Positions 25,961 to 34,946 of a DNA stretch of 64,000 nt are shown one piece after another. A program made the position numbers and the translations under genes. Location of the stretch: the NCBI GenBank assembly GCA_041748555.1, contig JBGTDA010000231.1, positions 1 through 64,000 of the forward strand, written 5' to 3'. The first letter of the stretch is position 1. Every line of letters starts with the position of its first letter. The notes under the pieces were generated by a model that ran no database searches, had not been told where the DNA came from, and saw only the letters and a list, made by a program, of their open reading frames with translations. This DNA is from Rhodonellum sp041748555. Lineage in GTDB: Bacteria > Bacteroidota > Bacteroidia > Cytophagales > Cyclobacteriaceae.

Positions 25961-26899
25961 ATGGAAAAAATGAAAGCAATTTTATGTTCCAAATACGGAC
26001 CACCTGAGGTTCTTGAGTTTAAAGAAGTGGAAAAACCTTTTCCTAAAGATAATGAAGTACTGATAAAAGTAAATGCTACAACAGTACACATAGGGGATAC
26101 TAAGGTTCGGCGTTTAGAGCCTGGTTTAGGGCCCCTTAAAGATTTCTTTTATAAGCCCATGATGCGAATCATGATGGGTTTCAGAGGTCCAAGAAAAAAA
26201 ATCCTTGGAATGGAACTGGCCGGAGAAATTGAAGCAGTAGGCAAAGATGTTTCGATATTTAAGATAGGCGATCCCGTTTTTGCATCGACTGAATTTGAAT
26301 TTGGCGCGTATGCCCAGTATCGCTGTATGCCTGAAGATGGGATTCTTGCAATAAAACCAACCAATATGACCTACGAAGAAGCCGCTACGGTTTCTAATGG
26401 TGGATTAACCGCCTTGCTTAATCTTAGAAAAGCAAATATTCAGAAGGGGCAAAAGGTATTAATCTATGGAGCTTCCGGTAGTGTTGGTACTTTTGCAATA
26501 CAGCTGGCCAAGTACTTTGGGGCAAAAGTTACCGGAGTATGCAGTACTGCGAATTTGGAAATGGTGAAATCTCTGGGAGCCGATAAGGCTATCGATTACA
26601 CGAAAGAAGATTTTACACAAAGCAGTGATGCTTATGACGTTATTTTTGATGCAGTAGGCAAGATTAAATCTTCAAAACGTAAAAAATCCCTGACGAAGTC
26701 TGGAATCTATCTAAACGTTCTTGCTTTGTCAAGCAACTTAAAGTTGAAGGTTGAAGACCTGATCTTTCTCAAAGGACTCTGCGAGGCAGGAAAGCTGAGA
26801 TCAATAATAGACAAACGCTACCCTATGGAGCAAATAGTAGAGGCTCATAGGTATGTTGACAAAGGACACAAAAAAGGGAATGTGGTTATCACAATATAA
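25961..26899 (+). CDS. Zinc-less MDR-type NAD(P)-dependent oxidoreductase
   Basis: This 312-residue medium-chain dehydrogenase/quinone-oxidoreductase-like protein has an N-terminal GroES-like domain (SKYGPPEVLEFKEVEKPFPK near 10-29). The nucleotide motif is GASGSVGTFAIQLAKYFGAK at about 169-188. The cysteine/histidine zinc ligands of true alcohol dehydrogenases are not evident, so it fits the quinone-reductase branch. It probably reduces an enone, quinone or aldehyde with NAD(P)H; the substrate is unknown. It stands alone, with a palindromic spacer on each side, in a region of accessory genes. Confidence 0.85.
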   Translation: MEKMKAILCSKYGPPEVLEFKEVEKPFPKDNEVLIKVNATTVHIGDTKVRRLEPGLGPLKDFFYKPMMRIMMGFRGPRKKILGMELAGEIEAVGKDVSIFKIGDPVFASTEFEFGAYAQYRCMPEDGILAIKPTNMTYEEAATVSNGGLTALLNLRKANIQKGQKVLIYGASGSVGTFAIQLAKYFGAKVTGVCSTANLEMVKSLGADKAIDYTKEDFTQSSDAYDVIFDAVGKIKSSKRKKSLTKSGIYLNVLALSSNLKLKVEDLIFLKGLCEAGKLRSIIDKRYPMEQIVEAHRYVDKGHKKGNVVITI

Positions 26900-27118
26900 T
26901 ACTCAGATAATAAGAATAATGAACGCACAACAATGTATAAAAATAATGGCCAAAACAGTAGTAAAATCAAATGTTTTAGCCCGCTTCATCTTTTGTGTAG
27001 CTTGATAAGTTTGAAGCCCGCAATCAGCTAATATTCTTAAAAGCCGAATATTCCCTTACCTTTTGAGGGATTTGAAAATGGAAATAACCTCATAAATTGA
27101 TCAAAAAGACGCTAAAGT
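26900..27118. other. Spacer with imperfect hairpin downstream of the oxidoreductase
   Basis: No gene was seen. GGCCAAAACA (about 26948-26957) and TGTTTTAGCCC (about 26973-26983) can pair with one mismatch. The preceding run ACAACAATGTATAAAAATAA resembles spacer sequence seen after cassette-like genes in Bacteroidota, from memory only. Confidence 0.4.
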
Positions 27119-27802
27119 CTATTGGTTAATTATATACCCATCCTCCATTTCAATAGTCCTGTCAGTACCTGCTGCGAATTCCGGATCATGGGTAACGATA
27201 AGCAAAGTCTGGTTAAATTCCTGAGCCAGTTCTTTGAAAATATTAAAGACAATGTCCGAATTTTTTTTATCCAGATTTCCAGAAGGTTCATCACCCATTA
27301 TAATCAATGGATCGTTTATCAGCGCCCGGGCAATAGCTACCCTCTGTTTCTGTCCACCGGACAATTGATTTGCTTTTTTCGTGGCATAGTCCTGCATATC
27401 GAAAATCCTCAGTTTTTCCATCGCACGGTGTTCTAGCTCTTTTCGGGAATATTTTGCCAGCTTAAGTCCAGGTATCATGACATTTTCCAGTACGGAAAAT
27501 TCATTCAACAAGTAATGGAACTGAAAGACAAAGCCTATTTTTTCATTTCTTATTTTGGAAAGATATTGATGGGATTTCCCCTTCATCTCTTCCCGTTCTA
27601 TCAATAAACCCCCTTCATAGTCTGTATCCATCGTGGAGAGAATATAGAGTAAGGTGGATTTGCCACAGCCGGATTTTCCGATGACAGAAACGAATTCTCC
27701 TTTGGTCACTTGAAAATTCAATTGTTTTAAAACCTGGGTCCTGACAGGATTATTAAAAAACTTGTTGATTTCTTTTGCTTCCAAGATGAGCTGTCCTCTC
27801 AT
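27119..27802 (-). CDS. ABC transporter ATP-binding protein (LolD/MacB-type)
   Basis: This 227-residue ATPase has Walker A GKSGCGKST (about 38-46), a Q-loop region FQFHYLLNEF, the ABC signature LSGGQKQRVAIARAL (about 143-157) and Walker B LIIMGDEPSGNLD (about 166-178). LSGGQ followed by GDEPSGNLD is typical of the MacB/LolD/FtsE group that works with FtsX-type permeases. The stop of the permease gene is 2 bp upstream, and an HlyD-type adaptor lies further up, so this is a tripartite export operon. The ATPase is intact but its permease is interrupted, so the system may be non-functional. Confidence 0.92.
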   Translation of the reverse strand: MRGQLILEAKEINKFFNNPVRTQVLKQLNFQVTKGEFVSVIGKSGCGKSTLLYILSTMDTDYEGGLLIEREEMKGKSHQYLSKIRNEKIGFVFQFHYLLNEFSVLENVMIPGLKLAKYSRKELEHRAMEKLRIFDMQDYATKKANQLSGGQKQRVAIARALINDPLIIMGDEPSGNLDKKNSDIVFNIFKELAQEFNQTLLIVTHDPEFAAGTDRTIEMEDGYIINQ

Positions 27803-27804
27803 AA

Positions 27805-29064
27805 TTACTTTCCTCTGATTATTTCAACAGGATCTACTCCACTTGCTTTTCTGGCAGGAAAATAACCTGCCAAATAAGTTGTGATCAAACTGAAGGTTCC
27901 TCCGATAATATAATATTTTGGATTGAAATCTACAGGGAAGGTTTTAATCGTCGGCAATGCTTCTGTCTCAAATGGAATCTGCTCTATACCCAATCCTGCC
28001 AGGAAACCCAACATCAAACCTATACTGCCTCCCAACACTCCTATTGTCAATGCTATCGTGATAAATATCCTGTTTACATCTCCTCCCGAAAATCCAATCG
28101 CTTTCAAAATGGCTATAGTATCCATCTTCTCATAGATCATCATGTTAAGAATATTATAAATGCCGAATCCCGAAACAATCAGCAAAGTGATCCCTACGGC
28201 TTAGCTGATCAAAGTCCTGATCTGTGTACCTGTTTCAAATTGTGCATTGACAGTCTGAATGTCGTCGGCATCAATTCCAAAAATCTTCCTGTATTCCTGT
28301 GCCAACTGAGGTGCATTTTCAAAATCTTTCAGTTTAACCTGAATATCCGTAACATAGGAACCTGCTGCCCCCAACATTTTTTGGGTAGTGGAGATGGAAG
28401 CATAGCTCTGGACATTATCCAGATCACCCAATCCCGATTGATAATACCCGACAACTTTTAGTTGTATCCGATTTCCCTGTGCAGTAGTTGCCTGGATGAC
28501 ATCTCCGATTTTAGCCAACATCCTGTCAGCGGCACCTTTACCGAGAATGATACTGTTGGTCACCTGATTCAATTCGATTGCATTGCCCGAAGTTACATAA
28601 TCCTCGAAAAAGAAAAGCCTGCTTTCGGCCTCCACATCAATCCCATTGATTATCCCCGTAATATCAATCGTCCCAACATTATAAAAGACCTGGGCGGAAA
28701 TCTTCGGCGCGACTCCCAAAACCCTGTCGTCATCTTTTAGGGTTTTGATTATAGCTTCATTATTATGGATATTTAATCTCCCTCCTGTAGGTTTGATAGA
28801 CCTAATGATGTTATAATAGGATTTGAATTCAGGTAATTGATCAATGGGCTGGTTCGGATTTGGTTTAATTTCATTGTAAAAACGAACGTGGGGGGTTCTA
28901 TTGAGGATCAACCCATCCAGCATTTTGTTCAGACCGTTCATAAAACCCAGCAATGCAACGAACATGGTGATACTGAATGTAACCCCAACAGCTGCAATAA
29001 TCGTTTGCTTCATACGGGCCAACATAAGTGATTTGGCGATATCGATGATCAAAGAAAACCTCAT
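27805..29064 (-). pseudogene. FtsX/MacB-type permease interrupted by one in-frame stop
   Basis: The gene spans 420 codons in one frame. It begins with a membrane segment (IIAAVGVTFSITMFVALLG, about 23-41) and a large periplasmic domain. The frame is broken by TAA at 28201-28203, in the local reading TLIS-stop-AVGITLLIVS. The remaining 130 or so residues hold the other three FtsX membrane helices and end normally (DPVEIIRGK). A tyrosine codon changed to TAA would explain this. Without readthrough only a one-helix fragment is made; restart at the internal ATG (28185) could yield the C-terminal part. Neighbours on both sides are intact. Confidence 0.85.
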
Positions 29065-30203
29065 CCCCCTGTTCTTATCACCTGGGTGTCTTCATCCAAC
29101 CCGCTGATTATTTCAGCTTTCTGAAAATCCGAAATCCCTAACACAACCTCAACGGTATCTCCATCAGCTGTGACAACAAATCTGTCCTCCAAAATATAAG
29201 ATCTGGGTAATGTCAACACATTTTCCCGATATTGAATAATGATATTCACTTCCAGCGAAAGATTGGGATATAACATCGGCGGATTTTCAACAAAAATAGC
29301 CTCTACTGTAAAACTTTTACTGCTGTCATCCATAAGAGGATGGATTTTATTAACCTTTGCTTCAAATGTTTTTCCTTGATAGCTGTCCATGGTTACAAGG
29401 ATTCTTTGTCCTTTTTCCACTTTTACGATGTCGAATTCATCCACCTGAAGTTCTAGTAAAAATTCGTCGGCACTTCCAAGGATCGCCAAAGGAGTCTGTG
29501 CGGTGACCATTTCCCCTTTTTCTTTTAATAAAGCATAGATCCTTCCCTTGATTTTACTCCTTACCAGAAATTCATTTTCAAGAGTTCGGGATATAGCCAG
29601 GTTTTTGGTGGCACTACTTTCATTATAGGCTATTTCTCTTTTTAAATCTTCATATTTTAAAAGTAATGCCTCATAGCTTGTCCGTGAATTTTCGTGTGCC
29701 AGCCTTCTTTGTTCAAGCTCAAGCAGACTACCGATCTCCTTTTCCCTCAATCTTTTTTGGCGAACCCAAAGCAGTGAATCGTTATCCATGCGGCTCTTAG
29801 CCAGATCAATGTTGATCTTAAAATCTTTGAGACGGGTTTGGTTTTTTTCAAGATCCGCATAATCCCTCGCCAATTCTGCTAATTCTCTGTTGAGCGTGCC
29901 TGCTTCGTTTTGAAGGACAAGAATGGGATCACCAACTCCGACTGTATCCCCTTCGGACAAAAAGATCGTTTCTATAAGTCCGTTCGCATTCGCATACACC
30001 TGATATTGATTTTTACTTCTGATAATACCGGAAGCATATACTGACTCAGAAATATTTTCTCTTTGGGGAGTGGTTTTCTCTTCCGATGCCGAACAGGAGT
30101 AAAATAAACCGAGCACTGCAGGGAAAAATATTTTTGGGATATCCAATAAGAATTTTTTCATTGATTTGCGGTAGACGCCTGAATTTAAAGGGTTTATTTT
30201 CAT
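29061..30203 (-). CDS. HlyD-type periplasmic adaptor lipoprotein
   Basis: The frame has 380 codons. The ATG at 30203 overlaps the SDR stop (ATGA). A second ATG at 30161 gives MKKFLLDIPKIFFPAVLGLF with a lipobox ending in SC, and is the better start for a lipoprotein. Then come a lipoyl half, a long coiled-coil hairpin (about 100-215), the second half LKEKGEMVTAQTPLAIL and a beta-barrel domain. It would link the ABC ATPase and FtsX permease to an outer-membrane channel. Its stop overlaps the permease start by 4 bases. No TolC gene lies in this operon. Confidence 0.88.
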   Translation of the reverse strand: MKINPLNSGVYRKSMKKFLLDIPKIFFPAVLGLFYSCSASEEKTTPQRENISESVYASGIIRSKNQYQVYANANGLIETIFLSEGDTVGVGDPILVLQNEAGTLNRELAELARDYADLEKNQTRLKDFKINIDLAKSRMDNDSLLWVRQKRLREKEIGSLLELEQRRLAHENSRTSYEALLLKYEDLKREIAYNESSATKNLAISRTLENEFLVRSKIKGRIYALLKEKGEMVTAQTPLAILGSADEFLLELQVDEFDIVKVEKGQRILVTMDSYQGKTFEAKVNKIHPLMDDSSKSFTVEAIFVENPPMLYPNLSLEVNIIIQYRENVLTLPRSYILEDRFVVTADGDTVEVVLGISDFQKAEIISGLDEDTQVIRTGG

Positions 30204-30985
30204 CCGGCAAGTTTCCGCATCATTAACCTTGCGAGGCCTGTAAAATGCTTTCCGATATAGGCCATTAATTTACCATGAACGGTAAAAATATATTCCTTTT
30301 TTCGCTTAAAAATTGCCTGGATCATCACCTTAGCAGCTTTTTCTGTGGACCACATCAGATTTTTTGGTCTTGGATCCTGACGTCCTTCATGATAACTCCC
30401 GTCATTGTCAACCCTTGTTATATCTGAATCTACAAAACCCGGATGGATGACTGTACAACTCACTCCCGAACCTGCCAACTCAACTTGTAGTGTTTCCCCG
30501 ATTGACCGGACTGCAGCTTTAGAGGCTCCATAAGCACCCGTTTTGGGAGAGGGGATAAATGCCGCAACACTTCCGATTAAAACAAGCCTGCCTTTACTTT
30601 CTTTCAGATAGGGGATTGCATGTTTGGCTGTAAGAGCCAGTCCTGTCACATTGATGGCAAATTGCCTCGCCCAATCATTTGCGCTCAATTCCTCGATAGA
30701 ACCATATATTCCAAAGCCTGCATTCGCAACTGAAACGTCCAATTTGCCGAAGTGCCTGATGATCGATTGCACAGCAGATTGGATTTCCCCTTCTTCCATT
30801 ACATCGCAAGGAACCAATAAGCCCTCTGCTCCCTTTTTCTTTATTTGTTCAAGAACCTCCTCCAATTTGTCAACTCTTCTTGCGGAAAGAGCCAGTTTGG
30901 CCCCGCTTTTTGCAAATTCAAATGCTAGATGTTTCCCTAAACCCGAGGAAGCTCCTGTTATCCAAATCACTTGATCTTTGAACAT
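30200..30985 (-). CDS. Short-chain dehydrogenase/reductase
   Basis: This 261-residue classical SDR has the cofactor motif TGASSGLGKHLAFEFAKSG (about 10-28), VANAGFGIYG (about 87-96), the catalytic serine in IGSVAAFIPS and the YGASKAA active-site Tyr/Lys pair (about 153-159). It is an NAD(P)-dependent oxidoreductase of unknown substrate; the C-terminal region resembles DltE/YqjQ-type proteins. It is the first gene of the minus-strand operon with the adaptor, permease and ATPase, joined by an ATGA overlap. Why a reductase heads an export operon is unclear; a lipid-like substrate is a guess. Confidence 0.88.
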   Translation of the reverse strand: MFKDQVIWITGASSGLGKHLAFEFAKSGAKLALSARRVDKLEEVLEQIKKKGAEGLLVPCDVMEEGEIQSAVQSIIRHFGKLDVSVANAGFGIYGSIEELSANDWARQFAINVTGLALTAKHAIPYLKESKGRLVLIGSVAAFIPSPKTGAYGASKAAVRSIGETLQVELAGSGVSCTVIHPGFVDSDITRVDNDGSYHEGRQDPRPKNLMWSTEKAAKVMIQAIFKRKKEYIFTVHGKLMAYIGKHFTGLARLMMRKLAG

Positions 30986-31084
30986 GTGGTGTTGGTTTTA
31001 CAGATCAAGATAATAAACTCAATATTATTATCTAAAAAAATGATGCAAAAGAACCACATTCAGGGATTTTTTATGAAACAAAAA

Positions 31085-31117
31085 CGGCATCCGGAAATAC
31101 ATGATTTCCGGATGCCG
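31085..31117. terminator. Bidirectional intrinsic terminator
   Basis: A 14-bp perfect stem (CGGCATCCGGAAAT and ATTTCCGGATGCCG) has a 5-nt loop. A T tract follows in either direction. It terminates the SnoaL-like lipoprotein gene on the minus strand. Confidence 0.9.
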
Positions 31118-31134
31118 AATAATTTTTAACCTGA

Positions 31135-31608
31135 TCAAGCAGGTAAATCTGCCGAGATATCTACCACAGCTTTCCAAACCCCATCAGCACCTTTTCTCCA
31201 AATGGTCACCGTGTTGCTGTTCTCCAAATGTTGGTTTCCCAAAGAATCGGCCCAGGTTACCTTGGTTTTTTCCAATATATAAGCCATGTCACCACTTGCA
31301 GAAACGTTGGCACTTACAGGTTCCCAGCTAATGGTAAATCCCGGATTGCTAAATCCATTGTTTACCATCTCGCGGAGGGCTTCTTTTCCGGTGTAAACCG
31401 GCTCTCCGGGTGTCATCAATACGGCATCATCTGCCCAATAACTTACAATCTTATCCACATCCTTAGTGGCTGCCGCCTTCGACCATTCTCTACTGATGGC
31501 CATCAACTCCTCGGATTCCTTCTGGGTATCTACAGGAACCTGCGTCTCCCTCTCCTGACATCCATACATACTCATTACAATTAAAAATAAAATCACCTGT
31601 GCTTTCAT
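31135..31608 (-). CDS. SnoaL-like/YybH-type lipoprotein
   Basis: This is a 157-residue protein from the ATG at 31608; an upstream ATG adds 20 residues that spoil the signal. The lipoprotein signal ends in SMYGC (Cys17). The rest is an NTF2/SnoaL-like alpha+beta fold: SREWSKAAATKDVDKIVSYW, then ADDAVLMTPGEPVYTGKEAL and a final beta strand WRKGADGVWKAVVDISAD. Members bind small ligands or act as isomerases, but this group is uncharacterised. The gene is monocistronic, with a strong terminator. The function is unknown. Confidence 0.82.
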   Translation of the reverse strand: MKAQVILFLIVMSMYGCQERETQVPVDTQKESEELMAISREWSKAAATKDVDKIVSYWADDAVLMTPGEPVYTGKEALREMVNNGFSNPGFTISWEPVSANVSASGDMAYILEKTKVTWADSLGNQHLENSNTVTIWRKGADGVWKAVVDISADLPA

Positions 31609-31904
31609 AGTATTGGGCTTTTGGTTGAACATGATTAAATAATTAAGATTTACTACTGGAATTGGCAATAGAAAACAATAAATACTGTAATAAAAATAAT
31701 CTTAAAATAAAATCCTTAAATCCATTGATAATCTCTGGGTTATATCAAACGTATATTAAGTAATCGAGAATAACAACCGCAAATAATTTTCTTTAATAGC
31801 CTAAAAATAATTAACAATTATGCTATTGAATAGCTGTATCATCAGGAAGGATTTTTTTATATAAAATCTCTGCCTTTTTGGAAAAAAATTTTTAATAAAC
31901 CTAT

Positions 31905-31938
31905 AAAAAAGCAGAGCAAGTAGGTTATACTTTACTCT
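31905..31938 (-). terminator. Probable terminator after the S10 peptidase gene
   Basis: The minus-strand arms AGAGTAAAGTA and TACTTGCTCT (one mismatch/bulge) are followed by GCTTTTTT. It lies 27 bp beyond the peptidase stop. The rest of 31609-31964 is A/T-rich and holds no gene. Confidence 0.6.
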
Positions 31939-31964
31939 ACTTTAATAAGGAGTAAACTGTTTAT

Positions 31965-33461
31965 TTATAAGGTACCATTTATAAAATCTGCCAGATCCTG
32001 CTTAAATTTCTTCAAGGATGGTAAATGCGTGTACATCATATGCCCGGCTTCATAATAAGTCATGGTAATGTTGTCCCGGATTTCAGGTCTCAACCCCAAA
32101 TGATCGATGGATTGCTCCACACCATAAAAAACAGTTGCCAGATCAAAGTATCCGTTCATGATCAGCACCTTAAGGTTTGGATCCTTATTCATGGCATCGG
32201 CCATATCCACCCCCGTATTAATTGCCGTTTGGGTACCCCATGAGCTGTTTCCTTCATGGCTCCAATCCCAATTAAACCCTTTGGAGGAATACGCCGAAGG
32301 TTGATATTTCAGCTTTTTGCTAACTCCAAGTTCTCGATAGAAATAATCCAGAAAGGCAGTTGTATAAGCCGGAGAAATAGCGTCGCTTTGCGGATCTGTT
32401 TTTGACATCTGGCTAAGGAGATCATCGTTGATACCGATGAATCTGGAATCCAGGCGACCGACAGTCATTCCTTCACCACGCATCAGTTCCTGAAAATATT
32501 CACCACTTTCCACTCTCAGATCGGCCCTTACCCAGAATTCTTTGTCCAAACCTGTGTATTGACTAAGTTTTTCGGCCATAGCCTCTTTATCATTTTGACT
32601 GAGCCTGCTTCCTTTGTATAGGGCAGGCATATATTCTTCTTCTGTGAATTTTCGGATTTCATCCACAAAAGCTTCCAGATCAGGATTTTTGTTGGGTATT
32701 TTATCATGGTACCAGGCTGTAGTGGCATAAGTAGGAAAATGGGCCAGATATGATATATCATCCTGTGCAGGAAAAACCAGAGATCGAAGATCAAAAACAC
32801 TTGAAACCATGATTACCCCATTTAAGGCGATGCCTTTATCCAAAAGAGATTTCATCACTCCTGCATTTCTAAATGTCCCATAACTTTCCCCCAAAAGAAA
32901 TTTCGGAGATTGGAGCCTATCATATTCAATCAAAAATTGGGTGATGAATAAAGTTATCGAACGGATATCCTGATCCACTCCCCAAAAATCCTTTCCTTCA
33001 GCCTTTCCGATCGGAACACTGAGACCGGTTCCAACGGGATCTATCATAACCACGTCAGCAACATCCAGAATGGAATATTCATTGTTTACGAGCTCATAAG
33101 GAGCAGCTTTTGTATAACCCGGATCCTCCACCACGATTCTTTTTGGTCCCATTACGCCCAAATGAAGCCAATATGAGGAAGAACCCGGACCTCCATTGTA
33201 GGAGAAAACGATGGGTCGTTTTGAGGGACCGTCTTCTTTAAAATAGGAGGTGAATCCAAACAAGGCAATAGGCTCATTGTTTTCGTCCCTCAATTGAAGG
33301 GTTCCGGCACTGGTTTTCAGACTATGACTTACACCATCTATGCGCACAGTTTGGGTAGATTGGAAAATTTGGCCTTCAGGTATCGAGTCGGGTTTTTGTG
33401 CAAAGGTTTGTCCAAATACCATCACCATCCATATAGTGACTATTACATTCAGTTTTTTCAT
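31965..33461 (-). CDS. S10-family serine carboxypeptidase, secreted
   Basis: The protein has 498 residues from the ATG at 33461, chosen because it begins directly with a signal peptide (KKLNVIVTIWMVMVFGQTFA); the longer frame adds 58 unlikely residues. S10 motifs are FSYNGGPGSSSYWLHLG (oxyanion region), the nucleophile serine in LGESYGTF, the aspartate in MNGYFDLAT and the histidine in YEAGHMMY near the C-terminus. It should release C-terminal residues from peptides outside the cytoplasm. It is a stand-alone gene. Upstream lies a structured spacer and downstream a probable terminator. Confidence 0.9.
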   Translation of the reverse strand: MKKLNVIVTIWMVMVFGQTFAQKPDSIPEGQIFQSTQTVRIDGVSHSLKTSAGTLQLRDENNEPIALFGFTSYFKEDGPSKRPIVFSYNGGPGSSSYWLHLGVMGPKRIVVEDPGYTKAAPYELVNNEYSILDVADVVMIDPVGTGLSVPIGKAEGKDFWGVDQDIRSITLFITQFLIEYDRLQSPKFLLGESYGTFRNAGVMKSLLDKGIALNGVIMVSSVFDLRSLVFPAQDDISYLAHFPTYATTAWYHDKIPNKNPDLEAFVDEIRKFTEEEYMPALYKGSRLSQNDKEAMAEKLSQYTGLDKEFWVRADLRVESGEYFQELMRGEGMTVGRLDSRFIGINDDLLSQMSKTDPQSDAISPAYTTAFLDYFYRELGVSKKLKYQPSAYSSKGFNWDWSHEGNSSWGTQTAINTGVDMADAMNKDPNLKVLIMNGYFDLATVFYGVEQSIDHLGLRPEIRDNITMTYYEAGHMMYTHLPSLKKFKQDLADFINGTL

Positions 33462-33635
33462 ATCAATGAGTTTTGTCAATTGTTCTTTTCCTGTTTTCAG
33501 AAACTGTGGAGAATTTATTCTCAAGCTATGCATATATAAAATGATTGTCGCATCTTTCTCCTCAAATACCGAAACAGAATGACGGTTTTTGATATTATCA
33601 AATAGGTTTGACAATGCGGGTTGCTGAATTTCCAC

Positions 33636-33771
33636 TCATATGTCCATTCGTGTAGATTGCACCTGTACACCTGGAATTACCTGATTTGAACCGGACGGCG
33701 GAACCGCTTTGTCCTCCATGGTGTCTATCTCATAACCGGTAACTCTACCTGCCAAAATTAAACTTATTTTT
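33636..33771. other. Structured spacer with tRNA-like boxes, no gene called
   Basis: On the minus strand TAGAGTTACCGG, then GGACAAAGCGGTTCCGCCGT (a stem-loop, GGAC/GTCC and GCGG/CCGC) and GGTTCAAATCA occur in the order of tRNA internal boxes. No matching acceptor stem or anticodon arm could be formed, so it is not called as a tRNA. Confidence 0.35.
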
Positions 33772-34140
33772 TCAATCCTCCCTCTGTCTCACCACAAGCA
33801 GCCACTGATTTTCAAGCTCCAGAAAACCGTAGTCAAAACAGTAATAATAAATGCTGCCTTTTTTATTGATATAAGTATGAGTATGGTATTTGAACTGAAA
33901 TCCCTGACCATACAGCTTTTCTTTGGGTATTTTGACTGTTTCCACCCCGTCATTGAGGATATTTTCCAAAATGTTCCGGTTCCTTTTAAGGGAGTTCTGA
34001 ATGTTACGGATGTAATTTCCTGATGTTGATTTCAAGTTGTTGTTAAAGCTGTTGCGGCAATAATCATCGCAGAATTTTTTGTCCGCCCTTCCGAGAATAG
34101 ATTTATCACAGTACTGGCAGATTTTCTTTTGGGTTATCAT
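33772..34140 (-). CDS. Small zinc-ribbon protein, function unknown
   Basis: This 122-residue protein has an N-terminal zinc knuckle: CQYCDKSILGRADKKFCDDY and then C, giving CxxC-x13-CxxxC (Cys8, Cys11, Cys24, Cys28). A basic helical part follows, and an aromatic C-terminal half rich in Tyr and Phe. It resembles DUF2116-like Zn-ribbon proteins found in Bacteroidota. No membrane segment or signal is visible, so it is cytoplasmic and may bind nucleic acid (inference). It is divergent from ssb with a 194-bp gap. Function is not known. Confidence 0.7.
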   Translation of the reverse strand: MITQKKICQYCDKSILGRADKKFCDDYCRNSFNNNLKSTSGNYIRNIQNSLKRNRNILENILNDGVETVKIPKEKLYGQGFQFKYHTHTYINKKGSIYYYCFDYGFLELENQWLLVVRQRED

Positions 34141-34334
34141 AAAAATATAGATTTAAAAATGAAAACTAAACCTACAAAATAAGTTGCTTATATGCAAACG
34201 GTTATATTCGTTTACAAACGACTAGAAACGAAAGAATACCGAATAAATGCTTGAGGACTATCCACCTTTGTACAGTTGCAAGGATGAACCGGCAACTTTT
34301 CAATTATTCATCAATTCATTAAACTGTAAAAATC

Positions 34335-34682
34335 ATGAACAAACTAAGAAACAGAGTTCAGCTAATCGGGAGATTAGGAGCCAAAGCTGACGTAAAACAA
34401 CTGGAAAGCGGGAAATCCGTAGCGAAATTCAGTCTCGCAACCAACGAAGCATATTATAATGCGAAAGGTGAAAAGGTAGAAGAAACTACCTGGCATCATG
34501 TGGTGGCATGGAATAAACAAGCCGAAACGATAGAAAAATATACAGATAAAGGATCCGAAATAGCTGTTGACGGAAAGATTGTAAACAAATCCTATACAGA
34601 CAAGGAGGGATTGAAAAGAAATGTGACCGAAATACACATTGACGAAATATTATTGTTGGGAGAAAGAATTGCCACTGTTTAA
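34335..34682 (+). CDS. ssb: Single-stranded DNA-binding protein (short form)
   Basis: This 115-residue protein consists almost entirely of an OB fold: RVQLIGRLGAKADVKQLESG, FSLATNEAYYN, ETTWHHVVAWNKQAETIEKY and VDGKIVNKSYTDKEG. It lacks the long glycine-rich linker and acidic C-terminal tail of housekeeping SSB, ending instead at ERIATV. It should coat single-stranded DNA as a tetramer but may not recruit partner proteins through the usual tip. It is therefore likely a second SSB, used in recombination or uptake. It has its own terminator. Confidence 0.9.
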   Translation: MNKLRNRVQLIGRLGAKADVKQLESGKSVAKFSLATNEAYYNAKGEKVEETTWHHVVAWNKQAETIEKYTDKGSEIAVDGKIVNKSYTDKEGLKRNVTEIHIDEILLLGERIATV

Positions 34683-34699
34683 ATATATTCTCCTGTTTT

Positions 34700-34736
34700 G
34701 TAAAGGTGCTGAGAAGAAAAAGCACCTTTACTTTTT
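34700..34736 (+). terminator. Intrinsic terminator after ssb
   Basis: GTAAAGGTGCT and AGCACCTTTAC form an 11-bp stem with a 10-nt loop, followed by TTTTT. Confidence 0.9.
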
Positions 34737-34916
34737 CTCAAAAACAAAAATCATTGCTTGATTTTCTTGACCCCTGCAAATTTTACTGGTTTGAAAATAA
34801 TTGAGGAAAAAAGATTTCATGATTTTTAATTTTGGAATAATCAGCTATCCTTAAGGGTAAAACAAAAGTCAGTTTAAAAGATTCTTTAATTTTAACCAAT
34901 TGCATCCAATTATGAC

Positions 34917-34924
34917 TATTTTTG
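34917..34924 (+). promoter_or_regulatory. -7-type element of pfkA
   Basis: TATTTTTG is an exact TAnnTTTG, 22 bases before the ATG. The nearest TTG upstream (34900-34902) is only 14 bases away, short of the usual spacing. Confidence 0.45.
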
Positions 34925-34946
34925 GCGTTCAATGACCTATTAGACA

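Noticed and set aside
33636..33771. tRNA gene on the minus strand
   Set aside because: A- and B-box-like sequences are present, but the acceptor arms do not pair and no anticodon stem forms.
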